A stretch of DNA of 64,000 nt from Mycolicibacterium canariasense (GCF_002101555.1 NZ_LQOL01000072.1:16977-80976); one strand, 5' to 3'; shown: positions 9,312 to 19,243, numbered from the stretch's first letter. Program-made: numbers and translations. Notes: generated from the letters alone by a model not told the origin.

Positions 9312-10450
9312 GGAGCCACGGTCAGCCAGTCGGCGAACCCGGACGGGTCGTGCCGGCCCAGCGCGCCGTGCTCGAACAGCCCCCACCCCTCGGCCGGGGC
9401 GCGGTCACCCTCGGTGCACACCGCCCGGCCGACATGGTCGATCACGCCGAAGCCGGACCGCCCGATGATGGCCGGATCGGTCATGTCGTAGGTGAACCGT
9501 TCGGTGAACTTCTCGCCGCGCCACACGCCATGCGTCCAGTCCGGATCACCGCCGTAGCCGCCGCCGACGTGAATCGGCACCGGCAGTTTGGATTCCACGT
9601 CGAACCGGACCGGTGACCCGTCCGGCGCGGTCGCGTCGATCGTCGCTCCGGTAGGGATGCGGGTGCCGGAGCGGTAGTGGATCCGCACCCGCGGCCAGCC
9701 CAACTGTTCCACCCGCCCGTCCTTCCAGATCCGGGTGCAGTCGTTCAACGACCGGAATCCGTTGGGCTCCTCCTGGATGATCAGCGCGATGGAGAAGTCG
9801 TCGAACGCCATCGGCACGTACAGCCACCACATGCCCTCGAACGGCGGATCCGCCGGCCGCCCGGCCGGTTCGGTCTCACCGATCGGCCGGATACCCCAGG
9901 ACCGGTCCCGGGATCCGATCCACACCGCGGGATCGACGGTGATCCGCTGCCCGTCGATCTCCAAAGTTCCACTCCATGAACCCAGTTGGGCGAACCGCTG
10001 GGCGTCCAGCGTCACCCGGTTGCCCTGCCGCATGATATGCGGTTGTTCCTGCACGACGTCGAACAGTCCCGTCCAGGTGAGATCGGCGGCGATGCCGTCG
10101 GTCTCGTCGAGGGTGATGCGCAGCGAGTGCAGCGGGTCGGTCACCTCGACGCGGTAACCCAGCACATGCTGGTGGAGCCGGTCGGCGTCGATGGCATCGG
10201 ACAGGTGCACCGCCGTCTGGGTGTCACCGCTTCCGCCGAATGTGCCGCTGCCGCGGCGGGCAACCAGGAGGAAGGCGTCCTTCACCCCGAGGTTGGGGTA
10301 GTAACCGATCCCGGTGATGACGAAGATGTCACCGGTGCGGTCGTGGGCGTTGAAGTAGGACCTGTCGTAGAAGTTGCGGTCCGACGTTCCCGGCCAGGCA
10401 ATCGGTTTCGGAAGCTGGTGGACGGGAAACTCATCCATGGGGCCGAGCAT
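9308..10450 (-). CDS. Conserved hypothetical protein, Rv3169-like
   Basis: A 380-residue protein without membrane segments, rich in beta-strand patterns (SGTLEIDGQRITV, VRIHYRSGTRIPTGATI). It matches the genomic position of Rv3169 next to an Rv3168-type kinase. Family members are described as lipocalin-like or CrtC/AttH-related; no catalytic residues can be assigned with confidence. ATG 10450 overlaps the TGA of the kinase gene by one base (TGATG), implying translational coupling and joint function. Confidence 0.7.
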   Translation of the reverse strand: MLGPMDEFPVHQLPKPIAWPGTSDRNFYDRSYFNAHDRTGDIFVITGIGYYPNLGVKDAFLLVARRGSGTFGGSGDTQTAVHLSDAIDADRLHQHVLGYRVEVTDPLHSLRITLDETDGIAADLTWTGLFDVVQEQPHIMRQGNRVTLDAQRFAQLGSWSGTLEIDGQRITVDPAVWIGSRDRSWGIRPIGETEPAGRPADPPFEGMWWLYVPMAFDDFSIALIIQEEPNGFRSLNDCTRIWKDGRVEQLGWPRVRIHYRSGTRIPTGATIDATAPDGSPVRFDVESKLPVPIHVGGGYGGDPDWTHGVWRGEKFTERFTYDMTDPAIIGRSGFGVIDHVGRAVCTEGDRAPAEGWGLFEHGALGRHDPSGFADWLTVAP

Positions 10451-11613
10451 CAGCGTTCCTTTCCCCGGGTCGCTGCGCCGCTGCCCGCCGGACCCTCCTC
10501 GAGAAGTCGTCGCAGCAGCGAGGCATGGTAGAACGTCGACTCCACATCCTCGGGTTTGTCCATCTCGCCGAAATGCACCCGCCGGGCGGTGGTGCGCATG
10601 AACACACAACACCAGATCACCCCGGAGTAGATGTAGAACCAGCGCAGGTCACCGAGGGTGACGCCGGTCAGCCCTTCGTAGGTGGCGCGCACGTCGTCCT
10701 CGCGCAGGACATCCGGCAGGCCCGGTAGTCCGGCCAACCCGGCCAATTCCTGGAACACCATGTGGGCGAAGATGATCCACGAGACATCGAGCTCGCGGGG
10801 GCCGACGGTGGCCATCTCCCAGTCCAGCACCGCGGCCGGCCGGAAATCCCGGTACAGGACATTGCCGATGCGGGAGTCTCCCCAGGCCAGCACCGGGATG
10901 GCGGCGGCGACGTCGGCCGGGAAGTTGTCCTCCAGCCAACCCAACGCCCGTTCGACGAGCTCGGAGCGGCCGATGTCCGGGACGGCGAACTCGTACCAGT
11001 CCTGGAGCCAACAGAAATGCCGGCGCAGCGGGGTGTCCCCGGCGGGATCGGACTCGATGAGGAACGAGAACCGCTGGGCCGCATCGGGAATGGAATGCAG
11101 TTTGGCGAGCACTTCGACGGTGGAGTCCTGCAGTTCGCGCCGGCGCTGGGCCGGTGCGTCGGCGAACCAGTTGCCGCCGAAGGTGTAGGGCATGACATCG
11201 GGCGGGACCACGCCGTCGACCCGGTCCATCAGGAAGAACGGCGTGCCCAGCACGTCACCTGTGGTGTCGATCCAGCGGACCCGGGGGACCGGGACGTCGG
11301 TGAGCTCGCCGACCTGGCGCATCAACTCGAATTGATGGTCCAGTCGGTAGGACGAGAACACCGGCACGTCGGCGGGGGTGGGGGCCACCCGCGCCACGAG
11401 GTGTTGCTGCGTGCCGTTCCAATCGACGGTCAGCAGCAGGGTCTCCGAGGACATGCCGTTGGCGTCGACACCGCTTTCGACCGTGACGACCGGCGTGCGG
11501 TTACCGGGGCTCTGCGTCGCCAGCCATTGTGCGATCGCGGCGGGCACGGTGCTCATATCTCGGCTGGAGTGCTGGAGGCGGCTGACGTCTTCGACGGCCG
11601 GTTCGTTCGACAC
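10450..11613 (-). CDS. Aminoglycoside-phosphotransferase-like kinase, Rv3168-like
   Basis: A 387-residue APH-fold small-molecule kinase. The N-lobe carries LVARVAPT with the ATP-anchoring basic residue. The C-lobe has WGDSRIGNVLY (the catalytic Brenner-like motif, where HGD is usual; here Trp replaces His) and AVLDWEMATVG, the metal-binding DxE/D element. The substrate is unknown and need not be an antibiotic. GTG 11613 has GGAAGGA upstream, so it is chosen over ATG 11634 and ATG 11556. It lies 42 bp from the divergent TetR gene, the same set as Rv3167c/Rv3168/Rv3169. Confidence 0.85.
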   Translation of the reverse strand: MSNEPAVEDVSRLQHSSRDMSTVPAAIAQWLATQSPGNRTPVVTVESGVDANGMSSETLLLTVDWNGTQQHLVARVAPTPADVPVFSSYRLDHQFELMRQVGELTDVPVPRVRWIDTTGDVLGTPFFLMDRVDGVVPPDVMPYTFGGNWFADAPAQRRRELQDSTVEVLAKLHSIPDAAQRFSFLIESDPAGDTPLRRHFCWLQDWYEFAVPDIGRSELVERALGWLEDNFPADVAAAIPVLAWGDSRIGNVLYRDFRPAAVLDWEMATVGPRELDVSWIIFAHMVFQELAGLAGLPGLPDVLREDDVRATYEGLTGVTLGDLRWFYIYSGVIWCCVFMRTTARRVHFGEMDKPEDVESTFYHASLLRRLLEEGPAGSGAATRGKER

Positions 11614-11636
11614 GGTGTTCCTTCCCGTACCCATTA

Positions 11637-11653
11637 CGCTACGATCGGTAGCG
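11637..11653. promoter_or_regulatory. Inverted repeat, candidate TetR operator
   Basis: CGCTAC-GATCG-GTAGCG is a 6-bp perfect inverted repeat just upstream of the TetR start and between the divergent TetR and kinase genes. Its position suggests autoregulation and control of the kinase/Rv3169-like pair. No binding data; inferred from symmetry and location. Confidence 0.5.
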
Positions 11654-11655
11654 AT

Positions 11656-12252
11656 ATGAAAGCAGACGCACCTACGGTTGACAAGGGGGCAGGCCGCCCC
11701 CGCGATCCCCGCATCGACGCTGCCATACTCGGCGCCACCGCGGATCTGCTTGTGCAGATCGGCTATTCGAACCTGACCATGGCCGCCGTCGCCGAACGGG
11801 CCGGCACCACCAAGACGGCGCTGTACCGCCGGTGGTCGAGCAAGGCCGAACTGGTGCACGAGGCGGCGTTCCCCACCGCGCCGACCGCGCTGAGCATGCC
11901 GGAGGGCGATATCGCCACCGATATCCGGGCCATGATCGCCGCCGCCGGAGCGGTGTTCACCAGCCCTGTGGTGCGTGCCGCGCTCCCCGGCGTCATCGCC
12001 GACATGGCCGCCGACCCGGAGCTCAGCCAGCGGGTGATGAGCCGCTTCACCGGCCTTTTCGACATCGTGCGGGACCGGCTCGTGCATGCCGTCGACCGCG
12101 GGGAGGTACACCCCGATATCGACCCGGACCGGCTCATCGAGGTGATCGGCGGGGCCAACCTGCTGCGCATGCTGCTGGTGCCCGGCTGGGAAATCGACGA
12201 TGCCTGGATAGACCAGACCACCGCCATCGTGGTGCACGGCGTCATCCGCTGA
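11656..12252 (+). CDS. TetR/AcrR family regulator, Rv3167c-like
   Basis: A 198-residue TetR repressor. The N-terminal helix-turn-helix is LTMAAVAERAGTTKTALYRRW (about residues 40-60), followed by SKAELVHEAAF; the C-terminal ligand domain is all-helical. ATG 11656 sits right after the candidate operator. Gene order matches Rv3167c, a regulator reported to affect macrophage phagosome escape in M. tuberculosis; whether that role applies here is unknown. A perfect hairpin follows the stop codon. Confidence 0.88.
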   Translation: MKADAPTVDKGAGRPRDPRIDAAILGATADLLVQIGYSNLTMAAVAERAGTTKTALYRRWSSKAELVHEAAFPTAPTALSMPEGDIATDIRAMIAAAGAVFTSPVVRAALPGVIADMAADPELSQRVMSRFTGLFDIVRDRLVHAVDRGEVHPDIDPDRLIEVIGGANLLRMLLVPGWEIDDAWIDQTTAIVVHGVIR

Positions 12253-12259
12253 CCCCCCT

Positions 12260-12285
12260 CCCGCCCAAATGCACATTTGGGCGGG
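12260..12285. terminator. Perfect 12-bp-arm palindrome after the TetR gene
   Basis: CCCGCCCAAATG and CATTTGGGCGGG are perfect inverted repeats separated by CA. It starts eight bases after the TetR stop and precedes the broken esterase gene. There is no T-tract, so it is either an intrinsic terminator of the GC-rich mycobacterial kind or a dispersed palindromic element. Confidence 0.5.
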
Positions 12286-12344
12286 AAAGTCCGAGTGGAT
12301 CTTGGCAAGACGTCGAACTCGGCGGCCGACGCTGGGCTGCGGCC

Positions 12345-13252
12345 ATGCGTATGGTCGTTGGCGTGTCCGTATTATCGACGCCCGTCATCGCCGATGCGCT
12401 TGCGCGCTTGTGCGCCCGCGTGGTCAATCCGAGTCCGAAACCGGGGGTGCGGTTTCCCGAGTTTGCCGCCGACACCACCGAGGTCAGCATCCCCACCCGG
12501 CACGGCGACACCCCGGCCACCGTGTACCGCCCCGACGGTCCGCCGGCCGGGGTGTACGTCAACATCCACGGCGGTGGTTTCGTGATCGGACACCGCGAAC
12601 AGGACGACCCCTGGTGCCGCTTCCTGGCGGCGCGCGCCGGCGTCACGGTGATCAACACCGACTATCTGCTTGCCCCCCACCACCGTTTTCCGACGCCGGT
12701 GGAACAGCTCTACGACGTGGTGGCCTGGGCGGCAGCCGAAGAGGCCGGCGACGCGCTCTGCGTCGGCGGGCAGAGCGCGGGCGGCAACCTCTCCGCCGCC
12801 GTCTGCCGGATGGCGCTGTCGCAGGCAGGCCCGTCGATCGCGTTGCAGGTTTTGCACTATGCCCCCTCGATTTGGTGACCGCGACCGCCGAGAAGCGGTC
12901 ACCGCTGGCCGCCAGGGCCGTCATGAAACCGTGGATGGGGGAGGTGTTCGACACCGCCTACATACCCGAGATCGCGCGGCGCCGGGACCCGTTGGCCTCA
13001 CCGGCATGGGGTGACAACGCCGACGACATCGCCGGGATCGCACCCGCTTTGGTGATCGCCTGCGAGTACGACCGGTTGCGTGACGAAGCGGCCGCCTACG
13101 CCAAGAGCCTTGATACGGTCGGTGCCCTCGTCGATTACGTCGAGGTGCCCGCCGTCGACCACGGCTACAACATCATGAGCGACGCCACCGAGGTGACCCG
13201 CGGCATGTATGAACTGATCGCCGGACAGGTGCGCCGGGCCGTCAGCCGGTGA
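12345..13252 (+). pseudogene. HSL-type alpha/beta hydrolase (lipase/esterase), frameshifted
   Basis: Reads as a hormone-sensitive-lipase family esterase in two frames. The first frame gives the oxyanion motif VNIHGGGFVIGH and the nucleophile GGQSAGGNLSAAV, then hits TGA at 12876. The second frame continues with LDLVTATAEKRSPLAAR, the acid region CEYDRLRDEA and the histidine VDHGYNIM, ending in TGA at 13250-13252. Joining needs one extra C in the run of five at 12862-12866. All catalytic residues exist once the frame is restored, so this is a recent mutation or a sequencing error at a homopolymer. Its 3' end overlaps nuoN by 11 bp. Confidence 0.85.
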
Positions 13253-14795
13253 ACTGCTGACCGTTGACCAGATCCAGCAAGGGCTGGGGCAACGCGCCCA
13301 GCGCGAAGGTGACGGCCGCGGTGATCGTCACCGTCGCCGAACTCAGCATGCTGGGCACGACCACGATCGGCGCGTCCTCGGGCGGATCGGTGAAGAACAT
13401 CAGCACGATCACCCGCACATAGAAGTAGGCGGCCACGGCGCTGGCCACCACACCGACGATCACCAACGGTGCGGCTCCGCCTTGGGCGGCCGCCTTGAAC
13501 ACCGCGAACTTGCTGACGAAACCACTGGTCAGCGGGATCCCGGCGAACGCCAGCAGGAACAACGAAAAGACCACGCCCACCACGGGATAACGCCGCCCCA
13601 ACCCGGCCCACCGGGCCAGCGCGGTGGCCTCCTCGCCGTCGGCGCCGCGCACCAGTCCGGCCAGCGCGAACGCACCCAGCGTGCTGAAACCATAGGCGAA
13701 CAGATAGAACAGAGTCGCCGCCAAGCCGGCATCGTTGAGCGCGATGACGCCGGTCAGGATGAACCCGGCATGGGCCACCGACGAGTAGGCCAGCATCCGT
13801 TTCACGTCGTTCTGGGACACCGCGGTGACGGTGCCGACGACCATCGTGACGATCGCGATCACCCACAACACCGGACGCCAGTCGTCGGCCAGGCCGGGCA
13901 GCGCCACGTAGAACAGCCGCAGCATGGCGCCGAATGCCGCGATCTTGGTGGCGGCGGCCATGAATGCCGTCACGGGCGTGGGGGCGCCCTGATAGACGTC
14001 GGGTATCCAGGAATGGAACGGCACCGCGCCGACCTTGAACAGCACCCCGACCGACACCAGCGCCACACCGACCAGCGCCATCGAGGTGCCGCCGCCGGTC
14101 CGCACCGCCGACGCGATGCCACCGAGGCTGAAGGTGCCGGAGAAGCCGTACAGCAGCGCGATCCCGTACAGGAAGAACGCCGATGAGAATGCGCCCAGCA
14201 GAAAGTATTTCAGCGCGGCCTCCTGGGACAGCAGCCGGCGCCGGCGCGCCAGCCCGCACATCAGGTACAGCGGCAGCGAAAACACCTCCAGGGCCACGAA
14301 CATCGTCAGCAGATCGTCGGCGGCCGGAAACAGCATCATGCCGGCGACCGCGAACATGGTCAGCGGGAACACCTCGGTCTGGGCCACCACCGCTTTCGCG
14401 GCGATCTTCTCCGCCACACTGCCCGGCACCGCCGCGGCTTGTGGGGTGAAGGCGTCCAGGCCGCGTTCCTCTCCGGCGGGTATCCGTCGTTCGGCGATCA
14501 GCAACGTGCCCAGGATGCCCACCAGCAGCAGGGTGCCCTGCAGGAACAGGGCCGGCCGGTCCACGGCGACGGCACCGACCGCGGCGGGCGCACCCGGACC
14601 GTCGAGCGCAAACGTCACCAGCACCACCGCCGCCAGGGCGGCCAACTGGCCGCCGATCGCGAGCGCCAGCTGCGCGGCGTAGCGGACGCCGCGCGGCAGG
14701 AACGCCTCCACCAGCACCCCGGCCACCGCCACCCCGAGGACGATGAGAACCGGTGAGAGCTGGAAGTATTCGATCGACGGTGCCTCTAGTTTCAT
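13242..14795 (-). CDS. nuoN: NADH-quinone oxidoreductase subunit N
   Basis: A 517-residue antiporter-like membrane subunit of complex I that takes part in proton pumping. The sequence is almost entirely hydrophobic helices, with the family segment LLTMFVALEVFSLPLYLMCG and functional charged residues in helices such as AALKYFLLGAFSS and VLFKVGAVPFHSW. Last gene of the nuoA-N operon. ATG 14795 overlaps the nuoM stop in ATGA. No terminator hairpin is seen before the convergent esterase remnant. Confidence 0.97.
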   Translation of the reverse strand: MKLEAPSIEYFQLSPVLIVLGVAVAGVLVEAFLPRGVRYAAQLALAIGGQLAALAAVVLVTFALDGPGAPAAVGAVAVDRPALFLQGTLLLVGILGTLLIAERRIPAGEERGLDAFTPQAAAVPGSVAEKIAAKAVVAQTEVFPLTMFAVAGMMLFPAADDLLTMFVALEVFSLPLYLMCGLARRRRLLSQEAALKYFLLGAFSSAFFLYGIALLYGFSGTFSLGGIASAVRTGGGTSMALVGVALVSVGVLFKVGAVPFHSWIPDVYQGAPTPVTAFMAAATKIAAFGAMLRLFYVALPGLADDWRPVLWVIAIVTMVVGTVTAVSQNDVKRMLAYSSVAHAGFILTGVIALNDAGLAATLFYLFAYGFSTLGAFALAGLVRGADGEEATALARWAGLGRRYPVVGVVFSLFLLAFAGIPLTSGFVSKFAVFKAAAQGGAAPLVIVGVVASAVAAYFYVRVIVLMFFTDPPEDAPIVVVPSMLSSATVTITAAVTFALGALPQPLLDLVNGQQFTG

Positions 14796-16339
14796 CGGGA
14801 CGCGCCCTCCGCGGTCGGGACGGGATCCTGCTGGTGGATGGTGCGCAGGGTGTGGTCGACGGCCGGGTTGATGACATCGAGCGCGGGTTTGGGATAGATC
14901 CCCAGCACCAGCAGCAGCGCGATGAGCGGCGTCACCACGATGAGCTCGCGGGGCACCAGATCCCGCAACCGCTCGTTACCCTCCTTGACCGGGCCCGTCA
15001 TCATCCGCTGGTAGGCCCACAGGATGTAGATGGCCGAGAGCACCAGCGCGGTCACCGCGAACACCGCCATCGCCGGGTAGCGGGTGAACGTGCCGACCAG
15101 CACCAGGAATTCGGAGATGAACGGCGCCAAGCCCGGCAACGACAGCGTGGCCAGCCCGGCGATCAGGAATGTGCCGGCCAGCACCGGTGCCACCTTCTGC
15201 ACGCCACCGAAGTCGGCGATCAGGCGGGATCCGCGCCGGGACACCAGGAATCCGGCGATCAGGAACAGCGCCGCCGTGGAGATGCCGTGGTTGACCATGT
15301 ACAGCGTGGATCCGGACTGGCCCTGACTGGTCATCACGAAGATGCCCAGGATGATGAAACCGAAATGCGAAATCGAGGTGTAGGCGATCAGCCGCATCAC
15401 GTCGGTCTGGCCGATCGCCACGATCGCGCCGTAGACGATGCCGATCACCGCCAGGGTGATGACCAACGGCCGGAACGTCATCGACGCGTCGGGGAACAGT
15501 TGTAGGCAGTACCGCAACATGCCGAATGTGCCGACCTTGTCGACGACGGCCATCATCAGCACGGCCGTGGCGGGGGTGGCCTCCACCGCCGAGTCGGGTA
15601 GCCAACGGTGGAACGGCCACAGGGGAGCCTTCACCGCGAAGGCGAACATGAACCCGAGGAACAAGGCGTTGAGCATGGCGGGGCTGGCGCCCAGTTCACC
15701 GCGCGACGCGGCACCGGCGATGGCCCGGAAATCGAACGTGCCACCGAGCGGATCCGCCGTCACCACGTACAGCCCGATCAACGCGGCCAGCATGATGAGC
15801 CCACCGAACAGGTTGTACAACAGGAATTTCACCGCCGCGGCCGACCGATTGGCCCCACCGAATCCGCCGATGAGGAAGTACATGGGAATGAGCATCGCCT
15901 CGAAGAACACGTAGAACAGCAGCACGTCCAGGGCCACCAGCGAGATCAGCACCATGCCCTCGACCGCGAGCGTCAGCGCCAGATAGCTCTGGGTGGACCG
16001 GGTACCGAAACCGGTATCGCTGGCCCCGGTATTCCAGCCCGCGATCAACAGCAACGGCACCAACACCGCGGTGAGCAGCACCAGAGCCAGCGCGATCCCG
16101 TCGACGCCGAGCAGGTAACCGGTGCCGAACGACGGAATCCATTGGTGTTCTTCGACGAACTGGAATTGCGGCCCGCCCGGATCGAACCGGACCGCAAGCA
16201 CCAGCGCGATGGCCAACACGACCAGCGAGATGGCCAGAGCCAGGTAGCGGGCGATCTGCTTGCCGGGCAACACGATCACCACCGCGGCCCCGACCATCGG
16301 TACCGCCCACAGCGCGCTCAGCCAGCCGATGCCGTTCAC
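14792..16339 (-). CDS. nuoM: NADH-quinone oxidoreductase subunit M
   Basis: A 515-residue Mrp-antiporter-type subunit of complex I. Diagnostic segments are VFFEAMLIPMYFLIGGFGG with the essential glutamate of helix 5, KAPLWPFHRWLPDSAVEATP with the key lysine, and SHFGFIILGIFVMTSQG. GTG 16339 is chosen because it overlaps the nuoL stop as GTGA and gives the normal length; the open frame extends further upstream without family similarity. Confidence 0.97.
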   Translation of the reverse strand: MNGIGWLSALWAVPMVGAAVVIVLPGKQIARYLALAISLVVLAIALVLAVRFDPGGPQFQFVEEHQWIPSFGTGYLLGVDGIALALVLLTAVLVPLLLIAGWNTGASDTGFGTRSTQSYLALTLAVEGMVLISLVALDVLLFYVFFEAMLIPMYFLIGGFGGANRSAAAVKFLLYNLFGGLIMLAALIGLYVVTADPLGGTFDFRAIAGAASRGELGASPAMLNALFLGFMFAFAVKAPLWPFHRWLPDSAVEATPATAVLMMAVVDKVGTFGMLRYCLQLFPDASMTFRPLVITLAVIGIVYGAIVAIGQTDVMRLIAYTSISHFGFIILGIFVMTSQGQSGSTLYMVNHGISTAALFLIAGFLVSRRGSRLIADFGGVQKVAPVLAGTFLIAGLATLSLPGLAPFISEFLVLVGTFTRYPAMAVFAVTALVLSAIYILWAYQRMMTGPVKEGNERLRDLVPRELIVVTPLIALLLVLGIYPKPALDVINPAVDHTLRTIHQQDPVPTAEGASR

Positions 16340-18216
16340 CAGACCCTCACCACCAGGAACGCTCCGATCACCAGGGCCGCACCGCCGAGCATCGACAGCG
16401 CGTACGAGCGGGCGAATCCGGTCTGCCACGACGTCATCCGCCGGGACACGTCGCCGATGCCGGCGGCCAGCCCTCGCGTCACCCCTTCCACGGCGTCGTC
16501 GTCGATCTCGACCAGGCCCGCGGTGAGCTGCCGGCCGGGCCGCATGAAGACGGTTTCGTTGAACCGGTCGCCGTACAGGTCGGCCCGGGCGGCGGCGGTC
16601 AAAGCCGAAGCCGCCGGCGCGGTTTCAGGAACGGGCCGGGTCGCGTACATCCGGTAGGCGATGCCGACGCCGACCGCCACCACCGACAAGGTGATCACCG
16701 TCATCACCCAGACCGGGACGGCGCCGTGCGCCTCGTGGCCGCCGGCCGGATTCACCACGGGCTCCAGCCAGTTCGCCAGGGTGCCGCCGACGGCCAGCAG
16801 CGCACCGGCGCCGACGGAACCGACGGCCAGCACGATCATCGGGGCGGTCATGATGCCCGGGGACTCGTGCGGATGAGCGGTTTCTTCCCAGCGCTTGTCA
16901 CCGAAGAACGTCATGAGCATCACCCGGGTCATGTAGAACGCTGTGATCCCCGCGCCCAGCAGCGCCGCCCCGCCGAGCAGCCAGCCGCGCGCCCCGCCCG
17001 TCGCGAACGCGGTCTCGATGATGGCGTCCTTGGAGAAGAACCCGGCGAACGGTGGCACGCCGATGATCGCCAGGTAGCCCAGCCCGAACGTCACGAAGGT
17101 CACCGGCATGTACGTGCGCAATCCGCCGTACCGGCGCATGTCGGTTTCATCCTGCATGCCATGCATCACCGAGCCCGCGCCCAGGAACAGCCCGGCCTTG
17201 AAGAAACCGTGGGTGAGCAGATGCATGATCGCCACCGCGTACCCGGCCGGTCCCAGCCCGGCCGCCAGCACCATGTAGCCGATCTGCGACATGGTCGACG
17301 CGGCAAGGGCCTTCTTGATGTCATCCTTGGCACAGCCGATGACGGCACCGAACAGCAGCGTCACCGCACCGACGATGGTGACGGCCAGCTGCGCCTCCGG
17401 TGCCAGGTTGAAGACCGGCCCGGACCGCACGATCAGGTAGACACCCGCGGTGACCATGGTGGCTGCGTGGATGAGTGCCGAGACCGGCGTGGGGCCTTCC
17501 ATCGCATCGCCCAGCCAGGATTGCAGCGGCACCTGCGCGGACTTGCCGCAGGCGGCGAGCAGCAACAGCAGGCCGATCGCGTTGAGCGACCCCTCCGACA
17601 GCGCCGGTGCCGCCTGGAAAAGGCCGGCGTACGAGACGGTTCCGGCCGCACTGAACATCACCATCAGAGCCAGCGCCAGGCCCATGTCACCGACACGGTT
17701 GACGACGAACGCCTTCTTGGCCGCGGTCGCCGCCGACGGCTTGTGCGACCAGAACCCGATGAGCAGGTAGGACGCCAGGCCCACGCCCTCCCAACCCATG
17801 TACAAGCCGAGGTAGTTGTCGGCGAGCACCAGCAGCAGCATGGCGGCGACGAACAGGTTGAGGTAGGCGAAAAACCTTCTGCGGTCCGGATCGTGTGCCA
17901 TATAGCCGATGGAGTACAGGTGGATCAACGATCCGACCCCGGTGATCAGCAGCACGAAACAGATGGACAGCGCATCGACCTGCAGCCCGAAGTCGACGTG
18001 CAGCGCCCCGACCGGCACCCAGGTGAACAGGGTCTGCTGGATCACCCGGTCCTCGGCACCGCGGCCCAGTAGATCGGCGAACAACACCACACCCACAACG
18101 AAAGATGCCAGCACCGTTGCGCATCCGAGCAGGTGCCCCCAGGCGTCGGTGGCCCGGCCGCCGAGCAGCAGCACGGCCGCACCGGCCAAGGGAAGGGCGA
18201 TCAGCAGCCAGGTCAT
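16336..18216 (-). CDS. nuoL: NADH-quinone oxidoreductase subunit L
   Basis: A 626-residue, about 16-helix antiporter-like subunit, the distal proton pump with the long lateral helix. Seen motifs include LYMGWEGVGLASYLLIGFW, QVPLQSWLGDAMEGPTPVSA and KDDIKKALAASTMSQIGYM. ATG 18216 overlaps the nuoK TGA by one base. Length is normal for the family. Confidence 0.97.
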   Translation of the reverse strand: MTWLLIALPLAGAAVLLLGGRATDAWGHLLGCATVLASFVVGVVLFADLLGRGAEDRVIQQTLFTWVPVGALHVDFGLQVDALSICFVLLITGVGSLIHLYSIGYMAHDPDRRRFFAYLNLFVAAMLLLVLADNYLGLYMGWEGVGLASYLLIGFWSHKPSAATAAKKAFVVNRVGDMGLALALMVMFSAAGTVSYAGLFQAAPALSEGSLNAIGLLLLLAACGKSAQVPLQSWLGDAMEGPTPVSALIHAATMVTAGVYLIVRSGPVFNLAPEAQLAVTIVGAVTLLFGAVIGCAKDDIKKALAASTMSQIGYMVLAAGLGPAGYAVAIMHLLTHGFFKAGLFLGAGSVMHGMQDETDMRRYGGLRTYMPVTFVTFGLGYLAIIGVPPFAGFFSKDAIIETAFATGGARGWLLGGAALLGAGITAFYMTRVMLMTFFGDKRWEETAHPHESPGIMTAPMIVLAVGSVGAGALLAVGGTLANWLEPVVNPAGGHEAHGAVPVWVMTVITLSVVAVGVGIAYRMYATRPVPETAPAASALTAAARADLYGDRFNETVFMRPGRQLTAGLVEIDDDAVEGVTRGLAAGIGDVSRRMTSWQTGFARSYALSMLGGAALVIGAFLVVRVW

Positions 18217-18515
18217 CAGTTCCTCAGCAGACTGGCCGCATCCACCGAGGCCGAGCGTCTGGCCCGGAAGATGGTCATGATGATGGCCAGCCCGACCACC
18301 ACCTCGCATGCCGCCACCACCATCGTGAAGAACGCCACCACCTGACCGCCCAGATGACCGTGCATGCGGGAGAAGGTGACGAAGGCCAGATTGGCCGCGT
18401 TGAGCATCAGCTCGACGCACATGAACATGACGATCGCGTTGCGCCGCAACAACACTCCCGCCGCACCGATGGTGAACAGCAACGCCGACAGGTACAGGTA
18501 GTTGGCCGGGTCCAT
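18216..18515 (-). CDS. nuoK: NADH-quinone oxidoreductase subunit K
   Basis: A 99-residue, three-helix membrane subunit of complex I. The conserved glutamates needed for proton transfer are in FMCVELMLNAANLAF (helix 2) and VVAACEVVVGLAIIM (helix 3). ATG 18515 overlaps the TGA of nuoJ by one base. Confidence 0.97.
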   Translation of the reverse strand: MDPANYLYLSALLFTIGAAGVLLRRNAIVMFMCVELMLNAANLAFVTFSRMHGHLGGQVVAFFTMVVAACEVVVGLAIIMTIFRARRSASVDAASLLRN

Positions 18516-19243
18516 CACTTCCTCCCGTCGCTGTGTGTGGATTGCTCCTCGCGTCCGCGGGGTAGGAGGACGGTGCTCACCGATGTCCGTGCGGCGGTGC
18601 CGTCGGGCAGCCGGGCCGGCATGTCCACGGCGTTGTGCCGGGCATACACCCCGGGGTTGGGCAGCGTGGTCGGATACCCGCCCGGGCCGAACCTTTCGAC
18701 GGCAAGCTCGCGCTGAGTCTTGCGGCGGTCGAACCTCTCCCGGTGCGCCAGCACCATCGCACCCAGGGTGGCGGTGATCAACAGGGCGCTGGTGAGCTCG
18801 AACGCCCACACGTAGCGGGTGAAGATCAACACGGCCAGGCCCTGGACGTTGCCGCCACCGTTCGCGGACTCAAGGCCGGTGAACCCGTTGACCGACACGT
18901 TGCCGATACCGCCGATCAACAGCACGCCGAAACCGATACCGGCGATGATGGCCGCAACCCGTTGGCCGCGAATCGTTTCGACCAACGACTCGGACGAGTC
19001 GACACCGATGAGCATGAGCACGAACAGAAAGAGCATCATCACCGCGCCGGTGTAGACCACCACCTGCACGATGCCGAGGAACAGGGCGTCCTGGGCGATG
19101 TAGAGGACCGCCAGGTTGATCATCGTGATGGCCAGGAACAGCGCCGAGTACACGGCCTTGGTGGCGGCCACCACGCCGAGCGCACCCAACACGGCGAGCG
19201 TCCCGACGATCCAGAAGGTGACCGCCTCCGCGGTGGAGGTCAT
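18515..19243 (-). CDS. nuoJ: NADH-quinone oxidoreductase subunit J
   Basis: A 242-residue membrane subunit with five helices. The pi-bulge helix 3 of the family is AVLYIAQDALFLGIVQVVVY followed by TGAVMMLFLFVLMLIG. The C-terminal ~70 residues form a hydrophilic extension rich in Pro and Arg, common in actinobacterial NuoJ but absent from E. coli. ATG 19243 overlaps the nuoI stop in ATGA. Confidence 0.96.
   Translation of the reverse strand: MTSTAEAVTFWIVGTLAVLGALGVVAATKAVYSALFLAITMINLAVLYIAQDALFLGIVQVVVYTGAVMMLFLFVLMLIGVDSSESLVETIRGQRVAAIIAGIGFGVLLIGGIGNVSVNGFTGLESANGGGNVQGLAVLIFTRYVWAFELTSALLITATLGAMVLAHRERFDRRKTQRELAVERFGPGGYPTTLPNPGVYARHNAVDMPARLPDGTAARTSVSTVLLPRGREEQSTHSDGRK

Noticed and set aside
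10450..11613. Aminoglycoside resistance gene
   Set aside because: The APH fold is shared by many metabolic kinases; the syntenic Rv3168-Rv3169 set and lack of resistance-type context argue against it. The same holds for 30692-31675.
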